Shown here: in pieces, positions 18,775 through 27,559 of the stretch | How positions within the stretch are numbered: the stretch's first letter is position 1 | Layout: each line of letters opens with the position of its first letter | Notes under the pieces: model-generated | Told to the model about the DNA's origin: nothing | The model's database searches: none | Seen by the model: only the letters and a program-made list of their open reading frames with translations | Assembly (NCBI RefSeq): GCF_029360765.1 | Contig: NZ_JARKNA010000004.1 | Span: forward strand, 310,001-374,000 | DNA from: Terrimonas pollutisoli | GTDB lineage: Bacteria; Bacteroidota; Bacteroidia; Chitinophagales; Chitinophagaceae | Length of the DNA: 64,000 nt | Direction of reading: 5' to 3' | Position numbers and translations under genes: made by a program

Positions 18775-19494
18775 TTACTGCAACTGTCTCTTATATAACT
18801 GCACTGTATTTTCCAATCCCAGATAAATAGCGTCGCAGATCAATGCATGACCGATACTCACTTCATCCAGCCAGGGAATATTTTCTTTAAAGAACTGCAG
18901 GTTTTGCAAATCCAGGTCATGGCCGGCATTTAAGCCCAGGCCAAGTTCTTTCGCCTTTATGGCCGCTGACAGGTAAGGGGCGATGGCCAGTTGCCTGCTT
19001 CCCTTTGCGAAATTCCTGGCATATCCTTCTGTATATAATTCAATCCGGTCGGTACCCGTGGCCGCAGCGCCTTCTACCATTTCTATAATGGGGTCGACAA
19101 AAATGGAAACACGAATGCCGGCATTCCTGAATACGCCAATGATGTTTTGCAAATACTCCTTATGCTTTATTGTATTCCAGCCATGATCTGAAGTGAGCTG
19201 ACCTAATGTGTCAGGGACCAATGTTACCTGGTCGGGTTTTGTTTCCAACACCAGGTCGACAAATTTTTGCTCTGTGCAATTGCCTTCAATATTAAATTCA
19301 GTAGTGATAATCTTTTTTATATCCCGTACGTCATTATACCGGATATGTCTTTCATCGGGACGGGGATGTACGGTGACTCCATCGGCGCCGAAAGTTTGCA
19401 CATCAACGGCTGCTTTTACCACATCCGGATTATTGCCACCTCTTGAATTACGCAGGGTGGCGATCTTATTGATGTTTACAGAGAGTTTTGTCAT
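18775..19494 (-). CDS. pdxJ: Pyridoxine 5'-phosphate synthase
   Basis: A 239-residue TIM-barrel enzyme that condenses 1-deoxyxylulose 5-phosphate with 3-amino-2-oxopropyl phosphate to form pyridoxine 5'-phosphate (DXP-dependent vitamin B6 synthesis). Motifs: NINKIATLRNSRGGN at the N-terminus, GADGVTVHPRPDERHI, LVPDTLGQLTSDHGW, and the C-terminal GLNAGHDLDLQNL and EVSIGHALICDAI phosphate-binding segments. It stands alone. A promoter so close to the ATG suggests a leaderless transcript. Full length. Confidence 0.95.
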   Translation of the reverse strand: MTKLSVNINKIATLRNSRGGNNPDVVKAAVDVQTFGADGVTVHPRPDERHIRYNDVRDIKKIITTEFNIEGNCTEQKFVDLVLETKPDQVTLVPDTLGQLTSDHGWNTIKHKEYLQNIIGVFRNAGIRVSIFVDPIIEMVEGAAATGTDRIELYTEGYARNFAKGSRQLAIAPYLSAAIKAKELGLGLNAGHDLDLQNLQFFKENIPWLDEVSIGHALICDAIYLGLENTVQLYKRQLQ

Positions 19495-19498
19495 GGCT

Positions 19499-19531
19499 CA
19501 AAGATAAATCCCCACTTCCATTTTTTGGCAA
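19499..19531 (-). promoter_or_regulatory. pdxJ promoter, probably leaderless
   Basis: On the minus strand TTG (19531-19529), 22 bases, then TATCTTTG (19506-19499). The -7 box ends 5 bases before the pdxJ ATG, so the mRNA probably starts at or near the start codon. Spacing is 2-3 bases longer than ideal. Confidence 0.5.
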
Positions 19532-19557
19532 TGAGCTCACTGCCATTCTGCCAAGGA

Positions 19558-20013
19558 TCAATCAATATGATCAACCAATTGATTTAAAAAATCTGTAAAG
19601 GAAGGAGCAACGAATTGCATATTGTCGAAATATTGATCAGCTTGACCTTCTTCTGCTTCATTTTCATGACTCCAAAAGGCAATTACGCCATGATTTTCCT
19701 CATACAAAGACATTACGTATAAATTTCCTCCCGAGTCATTTGCGATAGGTATGTACCAGCTAGGAAGGCGGCCTTGAAAGGTGTCTAAGTGTTGGAACAG
19801 ACTGGCAAAGTAAGGCTCTGACACCATGCCGTAAATCCATTGAACATCGCTTTTAATTGTTGGCTCTATCGCTGGTTTAGGTTCTCCGCCATTATATTTT
19901 AATAGAAAATTCTTATAGTCATCAGGAAGTACAACATCGTTAGCAGACTCAAATTGACTAATTAGTTCAAGTTCAACCGAGCCATACTTATTGCCATTAA
20001 CTATCTCACTCAT
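19558..20013 (-). CDS. SMI1/KNR4 (SUKH) domain protein
   Basis: A 151-residue cytoplasmic protein of the SUKH superfamily. The family core is visible: LISQFESANDVVLPDDYKNFLLKYNGGEPKP, then WIYGMVSEPYFASL and PSWYIPIANDSGGNLYVMSL. SUKH proteins are often immunity partners of toxins, but many are free-standing housekeeping proteins. No polymorphic toxin or toxin fragment lies beside it, so an immunity role is not supported here. It stops 65 bases before the end of the inspected pdxJ promoter region and begins 18 bases after the SET-domain gene, same strand. Confidence 0.85.
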   Translation of the reverse strand: MSEIVNGNKYGSVELELISQFESANDVVLPDDYKNFLLKYNGGEPKPAIEPTIKSDVQWIYGMVSEPYFASLFQHLDTFQGRLPSWYIPIANDSGGNLYVMSLYEENHGVIAFWSHENEAEEGQADQYFDNMQFVAPSFTDFLNQLVDHID

Positions 20014-20031
20014 ATTATAAAAAGTTTCAGA

Positions 20032-20451
20032 CTAAATAAACCCTCTGCAATTGGTTGCTCCACATTTACAGGGCAATTTGCCATCATGATGTGTTTCTCC
20101 ATAGTCACAGGTGAGCTCTTCGCCTTTCTTTACAGGGCGAAGGGTATAGAATTCAACCTTGCGATAAGCCCGGCGCATGTAAGTATTAGGATCGCAGGAA
20201 TGATTGATATATCTTAACTCGTTACTGTTGATACTGGCGTCAAGGGCAATATCTTCATGATCGAATTCCACCATAAACAACACATTGTCTGGTTGGGACT
20301 TCACTCTTTTTTGGGCTTCTTTATAAGAAATGATCTCGCCGCCCATATTGCCGAGTTTCTTTTTTGCCGGAATAGCCTTCAAGGCAAAAGCGCCTTTACC
20401 GGCAATCCTGCTTTTGCCTATCTGCAATGGGTAATTCAAAACTGTATTCAT
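20032..20451 (-). CDS. SET-domain protein (putative protein lysine methyltransferase)
   Basis: 139 residues from the ATG at 20451 (an in-frame ATG five codons earlier, at 20466, is possible). It is a compact SET domain: SRIAGKGAFALKAIPA at the N-terminal SAM-binding part, RYINHSCDPNTYM (the NHSCxPN active-site motif), ELTCDYGE, and a post-SET cysteine cluster CKCGATNCRGFI whose three cysteines, with the SET Cys, could bind zinc. SET enzymes methylate lysine on proteins. Bacterial copies are scattered and often thought to be acquired; the target is unknown. Neighbours (SUKH and DUF2452 proteins) give no hint. Confidence 0.85.
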   Translation of the reverse strand: MNTVLNYPLQIGKSRIAGKGAFALKAIPAKKKLGNMGGEIISYKEAQKRVKSQPDNVLFMVEFDHEDIALDASINSNELRYINHSCDPNTYMRRAYRKVEFYTLRPVKKGEELTCDYGETHHDGKLPCKCGATNCRGFI

Positions 20452-20477
20452 TAAAAAACATTTCAAAAATCAAGAAA

Positions 20478-20521
20478 ACTTCAATCTAAAAACTTTAAAC
20501 CTTTTAAACTTCTTAAACCTC
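20478..20521. repeat. Intergenic TTTAAAAGGTTTAAG-type repeat
   Basis: The gap holds AAACTTTAAACC, TTTTAAACTTC and TTAAACC units, which on the other strand read GGTTTAAGAAGTTTAAAAGG. Related copies lie at 34647-34669 and 58404-58520. Confidence 0.6.
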
Positions 20522-20524
20522 TCT

Positions 20525-21340
20525 TCACAACTCCATCCATGTGTGATCAGCCAGCAGTTTCACACCGGCGACAAATTTTTTGAATGGTCCGCCAGCTCCC
20601 CATTCTTTCGGCGATACCAGGGACAATGTATGGCTGCCATCATTTTTTTCATATAAATAGTATACCTGGCCAATATTGGGTTTAAAAGATAATTTGGCGC
20701 TATAGATCATTAACGATAATTCTTTTCTTTTTTGGATCTCCTGAGCCTGCAAAGCCAACAGTTCGATTTGTTTCCTGATCTGTTGCAATTGCATATTCGT
20801 TTGCTCTTCCATGGCGGTAAGCGCCTTGTGTTTAATCAGGCCCTCCTCGTTTGCCTTGATTACAGCCCCTGCTACCGACGCAGAGTAGGGAAGTACGCTA
20901 AGCTGTTTGTGATATTGTTCGGTATTGGTATACGGTGTTCCATCTTCTCTTGTTCCCTGCTGTATAATTTTAAGGTAACCATTGGGCATTATCTCGTGCA
21001 CAATATGTAAAACAACTTCTCCTTTTTTATAAAAATGAATTTCAAAACTGATGCTATCAATAAAGTTTACCTGTACCTGGTCGGCCAGGTCATGCGGTGT
21101 AAAGGGATTTAATTCTCCATCTGCGATGACATGATATTGGGCCGACAGTGCCTGGTTTTCGAGAGTGACCCAATTATGATAAATAGTTAGTTCCTTTTTT
21201 CCCCGTCCGACCGGGTCATCCGGGCGGGCCTCCGGCGATTCGATTTTATAGATACCGCTTTTGGGTCTTTCCCCCATTTCATAAATACCTTTTTCAGGAA
21301 ACAACTGCCAGGCAGCTAAAAAATTGTAGGCTTGAACCAT
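20525..21340 (-). CDS. DUF2452-like domain protein with an extra N-terminal domain
   Basis: 271 residues, no signal peptide. Residues about 148-271 (LPYSASVAGAVIKANEEG, then KHKALTAMEEQTNMQLQQI and KPNIGQVYYLYEK) look like the DUF2452 family, a conserved cytoplasmic domain of unknown function containing a long helix (about 170-205). The N-terminal 145 residues are a beta-rich domain I cannot name (KSGIYKIESPEARPDD ... VHEIMPNGYLKI). Bacteroidota DUF2452 proteins are usually shorter and lack this part. ATG at 21340. It is a single gene between repeat-rich or empty gaps. Confidence 0.7.
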   Translation of the reverse strand: MVQAYNFLAAWQLFPEKGIYEMGERPKSGIYKIESPEARPDDPVGRGKKELTIYHNWVTLENQALSAQYHVIADGELNPFTPHDLADQVQVNFIDSISFEIHFYKKGEVVLHIVHEIMPNGYLKIIQQGTREDGTPYTNTEQYHKQLSVLPYSASVAGAVIKANEEGLIKHKALTAMEEQTNMQLQQIRKQIELLALQAQEIQKRKELSLMIYSAKLSFKPNIGQVYYLYEKNDGSHTLSLVSPKEWGAGGPFKKFVAGVKLLADHTWMEL

Positions 21341-21484
21341 TGATAGTAAAATGACAGTTGATAGTTGAATAGTGTCAGACGTTTATCCGGCGCAGCAAAG
21401 ATTTTATTTTCCGGGGAATTAAAAAAAGAATATTCGAAGGTTCAAAAAAGAAAGTATAGCAAAGGAAATCTAAAACTTAATTCG

Positions 21485-22285
21485 CTAGTAACCCTTAAGT
21501 TTTATTCTGATCAAAGAATCTTTTTGTACGGCGGTCCAATTGTAAGAGTTGTTATAAATGGCTTCTTCCCAGCCACCATAGTTCGCATTCGGCAGCACAA
21601 TAAATTTTTTACCAAATTCGGCTGCGAGCTGTTGTACGTATTGTTCCCGTTCTGTCTCTGATTTTTTATCGAACAAACTACTAAAGTCAGCAAGGTTGTC
21701 GCCCAAAAGCAAAACTATTTCATGCGTGGTAGAAACCTGCTGCCTTCTTAGCTCTTTGCTGGAAGTATTTTGCCGTAAGATAAGATGGGCATTATCTGCA
21801 AAAGGGAAGTTGAACTTTTTCAGGTTTTGTAAGGTTCCGTCTCTTTCTTTTTCTTCACGATTAGTGATATAAAATATTTCAAAGTTTTTCGAAGCGGCAT
21901 AGTTAAAAAAGGAAAGTGCGCCGGTCAGGGTGTCCGCATTTCCTTCTGCGGTCCATTGCATCCATGTATCCGTTGTATAGTCCAGCCCCTGTAAAGCCCG
22001 GTGAACGGCGTAAGGGCTATTGTCCAAAAAAGTTTCATCAATATCTGTAACGATTGCTTTTGGCTTCGCTGTCGTAAGCGGGAATAATTCATCGACCCGA
22101 AGGCGGGCAATATTATAGGCCTGTAAGCACAAAGCCCTGTACTCTGCAGCTCTTTGTTGGAAAAGGGAAGACCACAATTTCCCATCAGCTACGAGGGTAG
22201 AAGATGCAGTAATAACCGCAGCTTTTTTGGATGTCGAACAGGCGGCTAAAGCTATTATTAAAAAAAAGGAAATATAACCTTTCAT
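21485..22285 (-). CDS. Lipoprotein e(P4)-family 5'-nucleotidase / class C acid phosphatase
   Basis: A 266-residue outer-membrane-type lipoprotein: signal 1-15 with lipobox LAAC, cleaved before C16. HAD-type class C phosphatase motifs follow: AIVTDIDETFLDNSPY (DxDxT, nucleophile and acid Asp), IFYITNRE, and LLLGDNLADFSSLF. Members hydrolyse nucleoside monophosphates and other phosphomonoesters in the periplasm or at the surface, and in Haemophilus the protein acts on NMN. It stands alone. Confidence 0.9.
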   Translation of the reverse strand: MKGYISFFLIIALAACSTSKKAAVITASSTLVADGKLWSSLFQQRAAEYRALCLQAYNIARLRVDELFPLTTAKPKAIVTDIDETFLDNSPYAVHRALQGLDYTTDTWMQWTAEGNADTLTGALSFFNYAASKNFEIFYITNREEKERDGTLQNLKKFNFPFADNAHLILRQNTSSKELRRQQVSTTHEIVLLLGDNLADFSSLFDKKSETEREQYVQQLAAEFGKKFIVLPNANYGGWEEAIYNNSYNWTAVQKDSLIRIKLKGY

Positions 22286-22343
22286 AAACCAGGCATTTAT
22301 TTATTGCAATATAATAAATGCGGTTTAGCAGGAAAGGATCAGC

Positions 22344-22619
22344 TCAATGATGCTGTTGCAATTCGTCCTCGATTTGCTCCCTGAGCTTTGTCTCATTTTC
22401 TGTGACCCAGGCAGGCAAAGGCTGGGGAGTAATACTCCAGTTTGAATTGCCGTCTTTACGCATATAGAAAAGAATCCGGTTGCCCCGGTCATCAACAGTA
22501 TCTACTGAAAAAATTTCCTCTTCAAGTTGGCGCAATTTCCTGAAATTAAACTCTCTGAGCCTGCCGCCAGCCTTTATCAAACGGGTGAAATGAACCACTT
22601 TGGTGAAATGTATCTGCAT
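22344..22619 (-). CDS. Small conserved-looking protein of unknown function
   Basis: 91 residues, no signal peptide, basic N-terminal half and acidic helical C-terminus (ENETKLREQIEDELQQHH). It probably folds as a short beta-alpha protein: MQIHFTKVVHFTRL, then EEEIFSVDTVDDRGNRILFYM. I do not recognise the family. The codon pattern and good start support it as a real gene, between the phosphatase and the UbiA-like gene on the same strand. Confidence 0.6.
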   Translation of the reverse strand: MQIHFTKVVHFTRLIKAGGRLREFNFRKLRQLEEEIFSVDTVDDRGNRILFYMRKDGNSNWSITPQPLPAWVTENETKLREQIEDELQQHH

Positions 22620-22736
22620 AGTTGATTAATGTAATCACAACCACCAACAATTTCTGTGCTAAGAATGATAACAGATAAATAATTTGTTCACAAAAAAGAA
22701 AAAAGAAGAGTCATTGGGTTGTTGTTAACAGTATTA

Positions 22737-23600
22737 CTAATATTTCAAATGTTTGACCAGTATAAGACCAGTCAACAGGGCGGACAGTGCCATGAGGCCA
22801 TCCAGGATAAAATAATATAGTAAATCGGAGAAATTTCGCCTTGCATGCTGAAACAACAGGCCGGTTATAGCGCCGGGCACCAGTATAAGAACTATCACCA
22901 ATAAAGAAAAACCATAATGAATCATCCATACCGTGGACGAAGCAAAAACTATGAGCGACCCATAAAAAAGGAGCGTTATTCCTTTGTCGCTTAACCAGGT
23001 TATCAGGCTGCGGATCCCAACCTTTCGGTCGTAATCCCTGTCACGGTAGTCAAACAGAATGCAGATTGCATATATGAGGAAAAACCGGCTTATAGAGAAA
23101 AGGGTAAAACTGGTTTTCCAGGGATGATCACTAATGATCAGCGGCAGCATCGTAGTCACATACATCCAGACCAGGGCTAAAAAGATCGTTTTGCCAAAGG
23201 CTACTTTTCGCAGTATTCTAAAATAGGGATGAGGAATTTTAGGTGCGGAGTACAGGAAGGTGATACATGCAGAGAGAAGCAACCATTGCCAATGATCCAG
23301 CAGGAAAATGCCGGTAATCACGGCGCCGGCAATGCCAATAATAAAAAGAGCAGCATGAGCATTTCTGTGAGCTAAGAGCCATTTTTCTCTTGCAACAGGT
23401 GCTGTACTGAGCACCGGTGTTAAGTACCAATGAAAGCTATAACTGGTGATAGAGGCAAAGAATACAAATGACACAAAATAGATATCAGGAGCGGCATTTA
23501 ATAAAAGCTCGCAGGTTTGAAAGACCATTAGCACTGCACAACAGGCAATGAACAGGTTGCTATAAACAAATGAGAGAAATAATTTCTTTAATAACTGCAT
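22737..23600 (-). CDS. UbiA-like prenyltransferase family membrane protein
   Basis: 287 residues with eight or so predicted transmembrane helices. The second Asp-rich motif of the UbiA superfamily is recognisable as FDYRDRDYDRKVGIRSL (about 194-210); the first (NxxxD) is not clear, replaced by a YSAPKIPHP loop near 119-127. UbiA enzymes attach isoprenoid chains to aromatic or other acceptors in the membrane. With a degenerate first motif, activity is uncertain. It starts 6 bases after the stop of the small lipoprotein gene, so the two are likely co-expressed. Confidence 0.7.
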   Translation of the reverse strand: MQLLKKLFLSFVYSNLFIACCAVLMVFQTCELLLNAAPDIYFVSFVFFASITSYSFHWYLTPVLSTAPVAREKWLLAHRNAHAALFIIGIAGAVITGIFLLDHWQWLLLSACITFLYSAPKIPHPYFRILRKVAFGKTIFLALVWMYVTTMLPLIISDHPWKTSFTLFSISRFFLIYAICILFDYRDRDYDRKVGIRSLITWLSDKGITLLFYGSLIVFASSTVWMIHYGFSLLVIVLILVPGAITGLLFQHARRNFSDLLYYFILDGLMALSALLTGLILVKHLKY

Positions 23601-23606
23601 CAGGTA

Positions 23607-24047
23607 TTAAAAACGAATCACTACCTGGTCACTGGTAATGGTATCACTGTTATTGCCGGCCCGGTCTGTAACGGCGAACCGAAAGATAAGCGTGTCTTCT
23701 TCTATGGTACTTTCTTTTAAAAAGTCATAGGGAAGACTAAAACTAATTTCCCCACTGCCTTTATCGGGAAATTCCGGCAAGGAAGTGTTGAATATATCAG
23801 CCTTATCCTGGTCAGGTCCAAGTGGTAAAAGGTTCAGCCGTTTTAAAATTCCGATGACAGGCGCCCCACCCAAATCACCCTCTTTGTCAAAGTAGTTTAT
23901 ACGTATCGTCAAGGTTTGACCGGGAAACAGCTCATGGGTATTATAATCTTTTATTTCAAGTCTTGGCTTGGTTTCAAACTTATCTTTGCCGCATGCTATT
24001 AATAGTATGATCAGCGAGGAAATAAAAATGGCGGGTAACGCTTTCAT
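23607..24047 (-). CDS. Small lipoprotein of unknown function
   Basis: 146 residues from the ATG at 24047. This start is chosen over in-frame ones up to 24146 because it gives a clean lipoprotein signal (MKALPAIFISSLIILLIAC) with the acylated Cys at about position 19. The mature part is a probable Ig-like beta sandwich (PRLEIKDYNTHELFPGQTL ... FRFAVTDRAGNNSDTI), reminiscent of cadherin/Ig modules. It carries a -7-like element TATATTTG on the minus strand at 24108-24101. Upstream partner of the UbiA-like gene and divergent from the LuxE-like gene. Confidence 0.7.
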   Translation of the reverse strand: MKALPAIFISSLIILLIACGKDKFETKPRLEIKDYNTHELFPGQTLTIRINYFDKEGDLGGAPVIGILKRLNLLPLGPDQDKADIFNTSLPEFPDKGSGEISFSLPYDFLKESTIEEDTLIFRFAVTDRAGNNSDTITSDQVVIRF

Positions 24048-24134
24048 CCGTAAGTTTTTTATAATTATTCGGTCACAAGGGCCTGAATCCCGATCGTAAA
24101 CAAATATAATATCTTTTGCAGTAATCTGTGGACT

Positions 24135-25142
24135 ATGCGATGTCAATGGAAAGATAAAATTTTGAGTGTCACAGCGGCCGGTTTTGACAGACTAGCCCTG
24201 GAGATTTTTCAATTTCAATATGCCAACAATGAAATCTATCGTCAATATGTGGATATGGTCCGCGAAGATCCCGGTGATATACAGTCTATCGAAGAAATCC
24301 CTTTTTTGCCGATCCGGTTTTTCAAATCACATGCAATAAAAACGACCCGGTTTGAACCTATGGTTATTTTTGAAAGCAGTGGCACTACCGGCAGCATTAA
24401 CAGCCGGCATTTGGTAAACGATACCAGTTTATATACGGAAAGCTTTACCCATGGGTTCGAGTTTTTCTATGGGCCTGTAAAAGATTGGTGTATCCTCGGG
24501 TTGTTGCCTTCCTATCTTGAACGGAACAATTCGTCACTTGTCTTTATGGTGAATGAATTAATTCAGTTGGCAGGTCATCCGCATGGTGGGTTTTACCTGG
24601 ACGAATATGATAAACTGGTAGCTGTATTGAAAGAACTAAAAAATCAACAGCAAAAAACATTGTTGATAGGAGTGACCTTCGGTTTGTTAGACTTTGCCGA
24701 AAAATATGCATCATCTAAAATTCCGGGTCTATTCGAATACACAGTCATCATGGAAACTGGCGGCATGAAGGGGCGCCGGAAAGAAATGATCAGGCAGGAA
24801 GTTCACACTGTTTTAAAAAGCTCGTTTGATGTGCCGGTCATTCATTCTGAATATGGAATGACAGAACTTTTATCACAGGCTTATTCCGATGGCAACGGTA
24901 TTTTTAAATGCCCGCCGTGGATGAAGATTGTGGTCAGGGACGATGAAGATCCCTTTGATATTAAAAACGCAAATAACGGGAAGACGGGTGGCGCTATTAA
25001 TATTATCGACCTGGCGAATATATATTCGTGCAGTTTTATCGCTACTGATGATGCAGGCCGACTCTTTTCGGACGGCAGTTTTGAAGTAATCGGCCGGATG
25101 GACAACAGTGATCTGAGAGGTTGTAGTTTAATGGTGGTTTGA
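24135..25142 (+). CDS. LuxE-like acyl-protein synthetase family protein
   Basis: A 335-residue member of the adenylate-forming acyl-protein synthetase (LuxE) family. These enzymes activate an acyl group as the adenylate and pass it to a protein cysteine or another acceptor. Visible motifs: IPFLPIRFFKSH (typical N-terminal block), FESSGTTGS at about 80-88 (AMP-binding P-loop-like), IHSEYGMTELLSQAY (about 237-251) and ATDDAGRLF. No lux genes are present. In Bacteroidota such proteins occur near cell-envelope or aryl-lipid genes, but none are adjacent here, so the acceptor is unknown. Confidence 0.85.
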   Translation: MRCQWKDKILSVTAAGFDRLALEIFQFQYANNEIYRQYVDMVREDPGDIQSIEEIPFLPIRFFKSHAIKTTRFEPMVIFESSGTTGSINSRHLVNDTSLYTESFTHGFEFFYGPVKDWCILGLLPSYLERNNSSLVFMVNELIQLAGHPHGGFYLDEYDKLVAVLKELKNQQQKTLLIGVTFGLLDFAEKYASSKIPGLFEYTVIMETGGMKGRRKEMIRQEVHTVLKSSFDVPVIHSEYGMTELLSQAYSDGNGIFKCPPWMKIVVRDDEDPFDIKNANNGKTGGAINIIDLANIYSCSFIATDDAGRLFSDGSFEVIGRMDNSDLRGCSLMVV

Positions 25143-25208
25143 AAATGGGATACGGGATACGAGTTATTAGCAAATAATGTATCGATCCCGTATTCCACAT
25201 CCTCCTCT

Positions 25209-25967
25209 TTACGCATTATGCATCCATTCCCTGAACTGTGGCGCCATTTCCTGGCTGACGATTACACAATGATTTAGATCGGGTAAAGTGAGGTCCACGA
25301 TCAATTTTACTTTTTCATAGGCCTTGAATCCCCGGATAAAATTGATATTGATAATATACTGGCGGTTGGCGCGGAAGAAAACATTTTCATCCAGCTCGTT
25401 TTCCATTTCGCCAAGATTTTTGTCCGCGATGTATTTTTTCCCCCATCGATCGACCACATATACAATTTTATTTTCTGTATAGAACAAAACAACATCATCA
25501 AGGCGTAACGAAATGTTTTCCATTCCTTTTTTAACCAGTATTCTTTTCTTTTTGTGGTCGCCAACATATTGCAACAGGCTGTTGAGGGAATGATGATCGG
25601 TGAAGTGTTTTTCCAGCATCCTGTATTTTGTTAGCGCTTTTCTCAGGTCTTCTTTATCCACCGGCTTCAGCAGATAGTCTATTCCGTTATAGTCAAAAGC
25701 ATTCATCATAAATTCATCATACCCGGTGATGAAGATTACGGGTGTGCGGATATTGCCCTGGCTAAAGATTTCAAATGAAAGTCCGTCGCTGAGTTGCACA
25801 TCGCTAAATATGAGGTCAACGACAGGTTTTTGCGAAAGGTATTCAATACTCTCACGGACACTTCCGAGACGGGCAGTTATTTTAATATCGTCGGCAAGCA
25901 ATGATAAATTTGTGATAAGGTTTTCCAATGCCGGTCTTTCGTCCTCGATAATTACAGCGTTTAACAT
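25209..25967 (-). CDS. LytR/AlgR-family response regulator
   Basis: 252 residues. Receiver domain 1-120 with phospho-acceptor D56 (LIFSDVQLS), conserved T80 region (VIFITGYDEF) and K102 (LLKPVDKEDL). A LytTR DNA-binding domain spans about 145-250 (RILVKKGMENISLRLDDVVLF ... FFRANRQYIININFIRGF). It is co-directional with the sensor kinase gene, whose stop lies 16 bases before this start. It probably acts on genes nearby; the divergent SusC/SusD operon is the obvious candidate but no site can be read. Confidence 0.93.
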   Translation of the reverse strand: MLNAVIIEDERPALENLITNLSLLADDIKITARLGSVRESIEYLSQKPVVDLIFSDVQLSDGLSFEIFSQGNIRTPVIFITGYDEFMMNAFDYNGIDYLLKPVDKEDLRKALTKYRMLEKHFTDHHSLNSLLQYVGDHKKKRILVKKGMENISLRLDDVVLFYTENKIVYVVDRWGKKYIADKNLGEMENELDENVFFRANRQYIININFIRGFKAYEKVKLIVDLTLPDLNHCVIVSQEMAPQFREWMHNA

Positions 25968-25983
25968 GGTAAATGGTTTTGGG

Positions 25984-26991
25984 TTATGTGATCAATGGTA
26001 GTTTTACAATAAAATTTTCACGGGTTGTTGTTATGGTAATGTCTTTTTGAAATAACAGTCTGTAACGTGAGCTCAGGTTTTTCAAACCAATGCCGGTAGA
26101 ATTAACCGCATACAGTTTTGGCTTGATATTATTGCTCACCTGGAGGTAATAGTCGTTTACGGATACTTTTATCAGCAACGGCTTTTCTTCGGTAAATTCA
26201 TTATGCTTGATCGCATTTTCCACCAGGATCTGGATAGAACAGGGTGGAAGCATCACCCCGGTTTTCTTTTCATCTATGTCGGTTTGTAGTTGAAGTTTAT
26301 TGTCATGCCTTATTTGGAGCAGGTAAAAATAACTTTCGATGAAGTCAAGCTCTTCCTTAAGTGATATCAGTTCTTTATTCTTGTTGATCAAAAAATATTT
26401 ATACACCTGGGCCAGCTTGTTGTTAAACAAATAAGCTTGCTGGGGCTCGTTCATGATCAGGTGATTTAATGTGTTGAGCGAATTAAAAATAAAGTGCGGG
26501 TCCATTTCATTAGTCAATGCCTGCAACTCAGCCTGTGAAAGTTCTTTATCCAGTTGATCCACGATCTTGGTGTCCAATTCTCTTTCCTTGCTTAAAAAAA
26601 GTATTTCATAAACGAGGGTAAAAATGATAACAGCAGCTACACAAAGTGCAATGAATTTGTAAATACTGGTCGGGTTGAACGGTTCACGGGACACTTTCAG
26701 CCAGATCAATGTGGAGAGTCCGCCGGTACAGGCGCCATATACAGCCGAGACAAAACAAACGGCAGCAATCTTTGAGAACGGGTTGGCAATGGGCCTGTAC
26801 AGGGGGCGTAGTTTGATGTGTATCCAGTTACAACCCATCCATATCAGGAATGAAGTAAGTATGAAAAATAAATTAGCGACAAATAATTCAAAAGGCGAGT
26901 AACGGTTATAAGTGACGATGCCGGAGATAAGGGGAAGGCATATCCCCAGCAGTGGAATAAAAACAATCTTGAGAATCAAATCCTTGATCAT
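25984..26991 (-). CDS. Sensor histidine kinase, LytS/YehU (His_kinase) type
   Basis: 335 residues: four transmembrane helices (about 7-27, 37-57, 76-96, 112-132), a short linker helix, then the His_kinase domain with DPHFIFNSLNTLNHL (H166). The HATPase part has the N box ILVENAIKHNEF and the G box STGIGLKNLSSRY. There is no separate periplasmic sensor domain, so the membrane part itself is the sensor. First gene of the pair with the LytTR regulator; divergent from the SusC pseudogene fragment and the SusC/SusD operon. Confidence 0.93.
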   Translation of the reverse strand: MIKDLILKIVFIPLLGICLPLISGIVTYNRYSPFELFVANLFFILTSFLIWMGCNWIHIKLRPLYRPIANPFSKIAAVCFVSAVYGACTGGLSTLIWLKVSREPFNPTSIYKFIALCVAAVIIFTLVYEILFLSKERELDTKIVDQLDKELSQAELQALTNEMDPHFIFNSLNTLNHLIMNEPQQAYLFNNKLAQVYKYFLINKNKELISLKEELDFIESYFYLLQIRHDNKLQLQTDIDEKKTGVMLPPCSIQILVENAIKHNEFTEEKPLLIKVSVNDYYLQVSNNIKPKLYAVNSTGIGLKNLSSRYRLLFQKDITITTTRENFIVKLPLIT

Positions 26992-27320
26992 AAAAGCAGC
27001 GGTTACGGTTTAGTGGTAAACCAGTTGTTTTCTCTGTTTTTCTCATGTGTCCTGTTAAAACGATTAATCAGCCATAAAACTATTATGACTGACTGTTAAC
27101 TAAGTATAAAAATGGTTTCATGGACGATTTTCATTACAAGTGGTAAATAAACTCTACTAAAAATATAGACCTCATTTGTTTTCGATAAATCAGCTTGTAA
27201 TCTTCCCGGTTCACTAAACAATTTTCAGCGTACAAAATATTATAACGTCTTCAGCTGGAAATTTTCATTGCCCGGTATAAAACGATTCCATACATGTTAA
27301 TTATTGTTTAAGCTTTTTTT

Positions 27321-27385
27321 ATTCATGCTTTAGTAACAAACAATTGCTTGTTGGCAATAACTGTCATGATTTTGTTGCCTTATTG
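27321..27385 (+). repeat. Upstream copy of a duplicated SusC leader (copy A)
   Basis: ATTCATGCTTTAG at 27321 and GTTGCCTTATTG at 27374, 53 bases apart, recur as ATTCATGCTTTAG at 27687 and GTTGCCTTGTTG at 27740 with the same 53-base spacing. This points to a duplicated leader; a shared regulator site is the alternative. The gap 26992-27320 holds nothing else that I recognise. Confidence 0.55.
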
Positions 27386-27415
27386 AAAAATTATTCCAAC
27401 ACAACAATTACCTAA

Positions 27416-27559
27416 GAGAAGTTATTCCTGTGCCTGGTATTTCTTTTGCCTGTATTGTCGTTGTTTGCGCAGCGAACTATTACAGGAAAAGTAATCGATG
27501 AAAAAGGCAATCCGGTTGCCAATACTTGTGTCATAAAAGATGGTTTCCAACGCTCCGAT
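27416..27559 (+). pseudogene. Decayed 5' fragment of a SusC-type TonB-dependent receptor
   Basis: The frame from 27416 reads EKLFLCLVFLLPVLSLFAQ, then RTITGKVIDEKGNPVAN, then a few residues to a stop at 27557-27559. This is the signal peptide plus the first strand of a carboxypeptidase-D-like plug-linker domain, exactly how SusC proteins begin (compare the intact gene: AMAQRNITGKVTDKKDGAPLAG). The start codon is lost (TAA-GAG-AAG where ATG-AAG would be expected), and nothing after the first 45 codons remains. It lies 260 bases before the intact receptor gene. Confidence 0.65.

Noticed and set aside
19558..20451. SUKH plus SET pair as a toxin-immunity system
   Set aside because: No toxin domain, RHS repeats or secretion signal lies nearby; the SUKH protein alone is not evidence of a polymorphic toxin locus.
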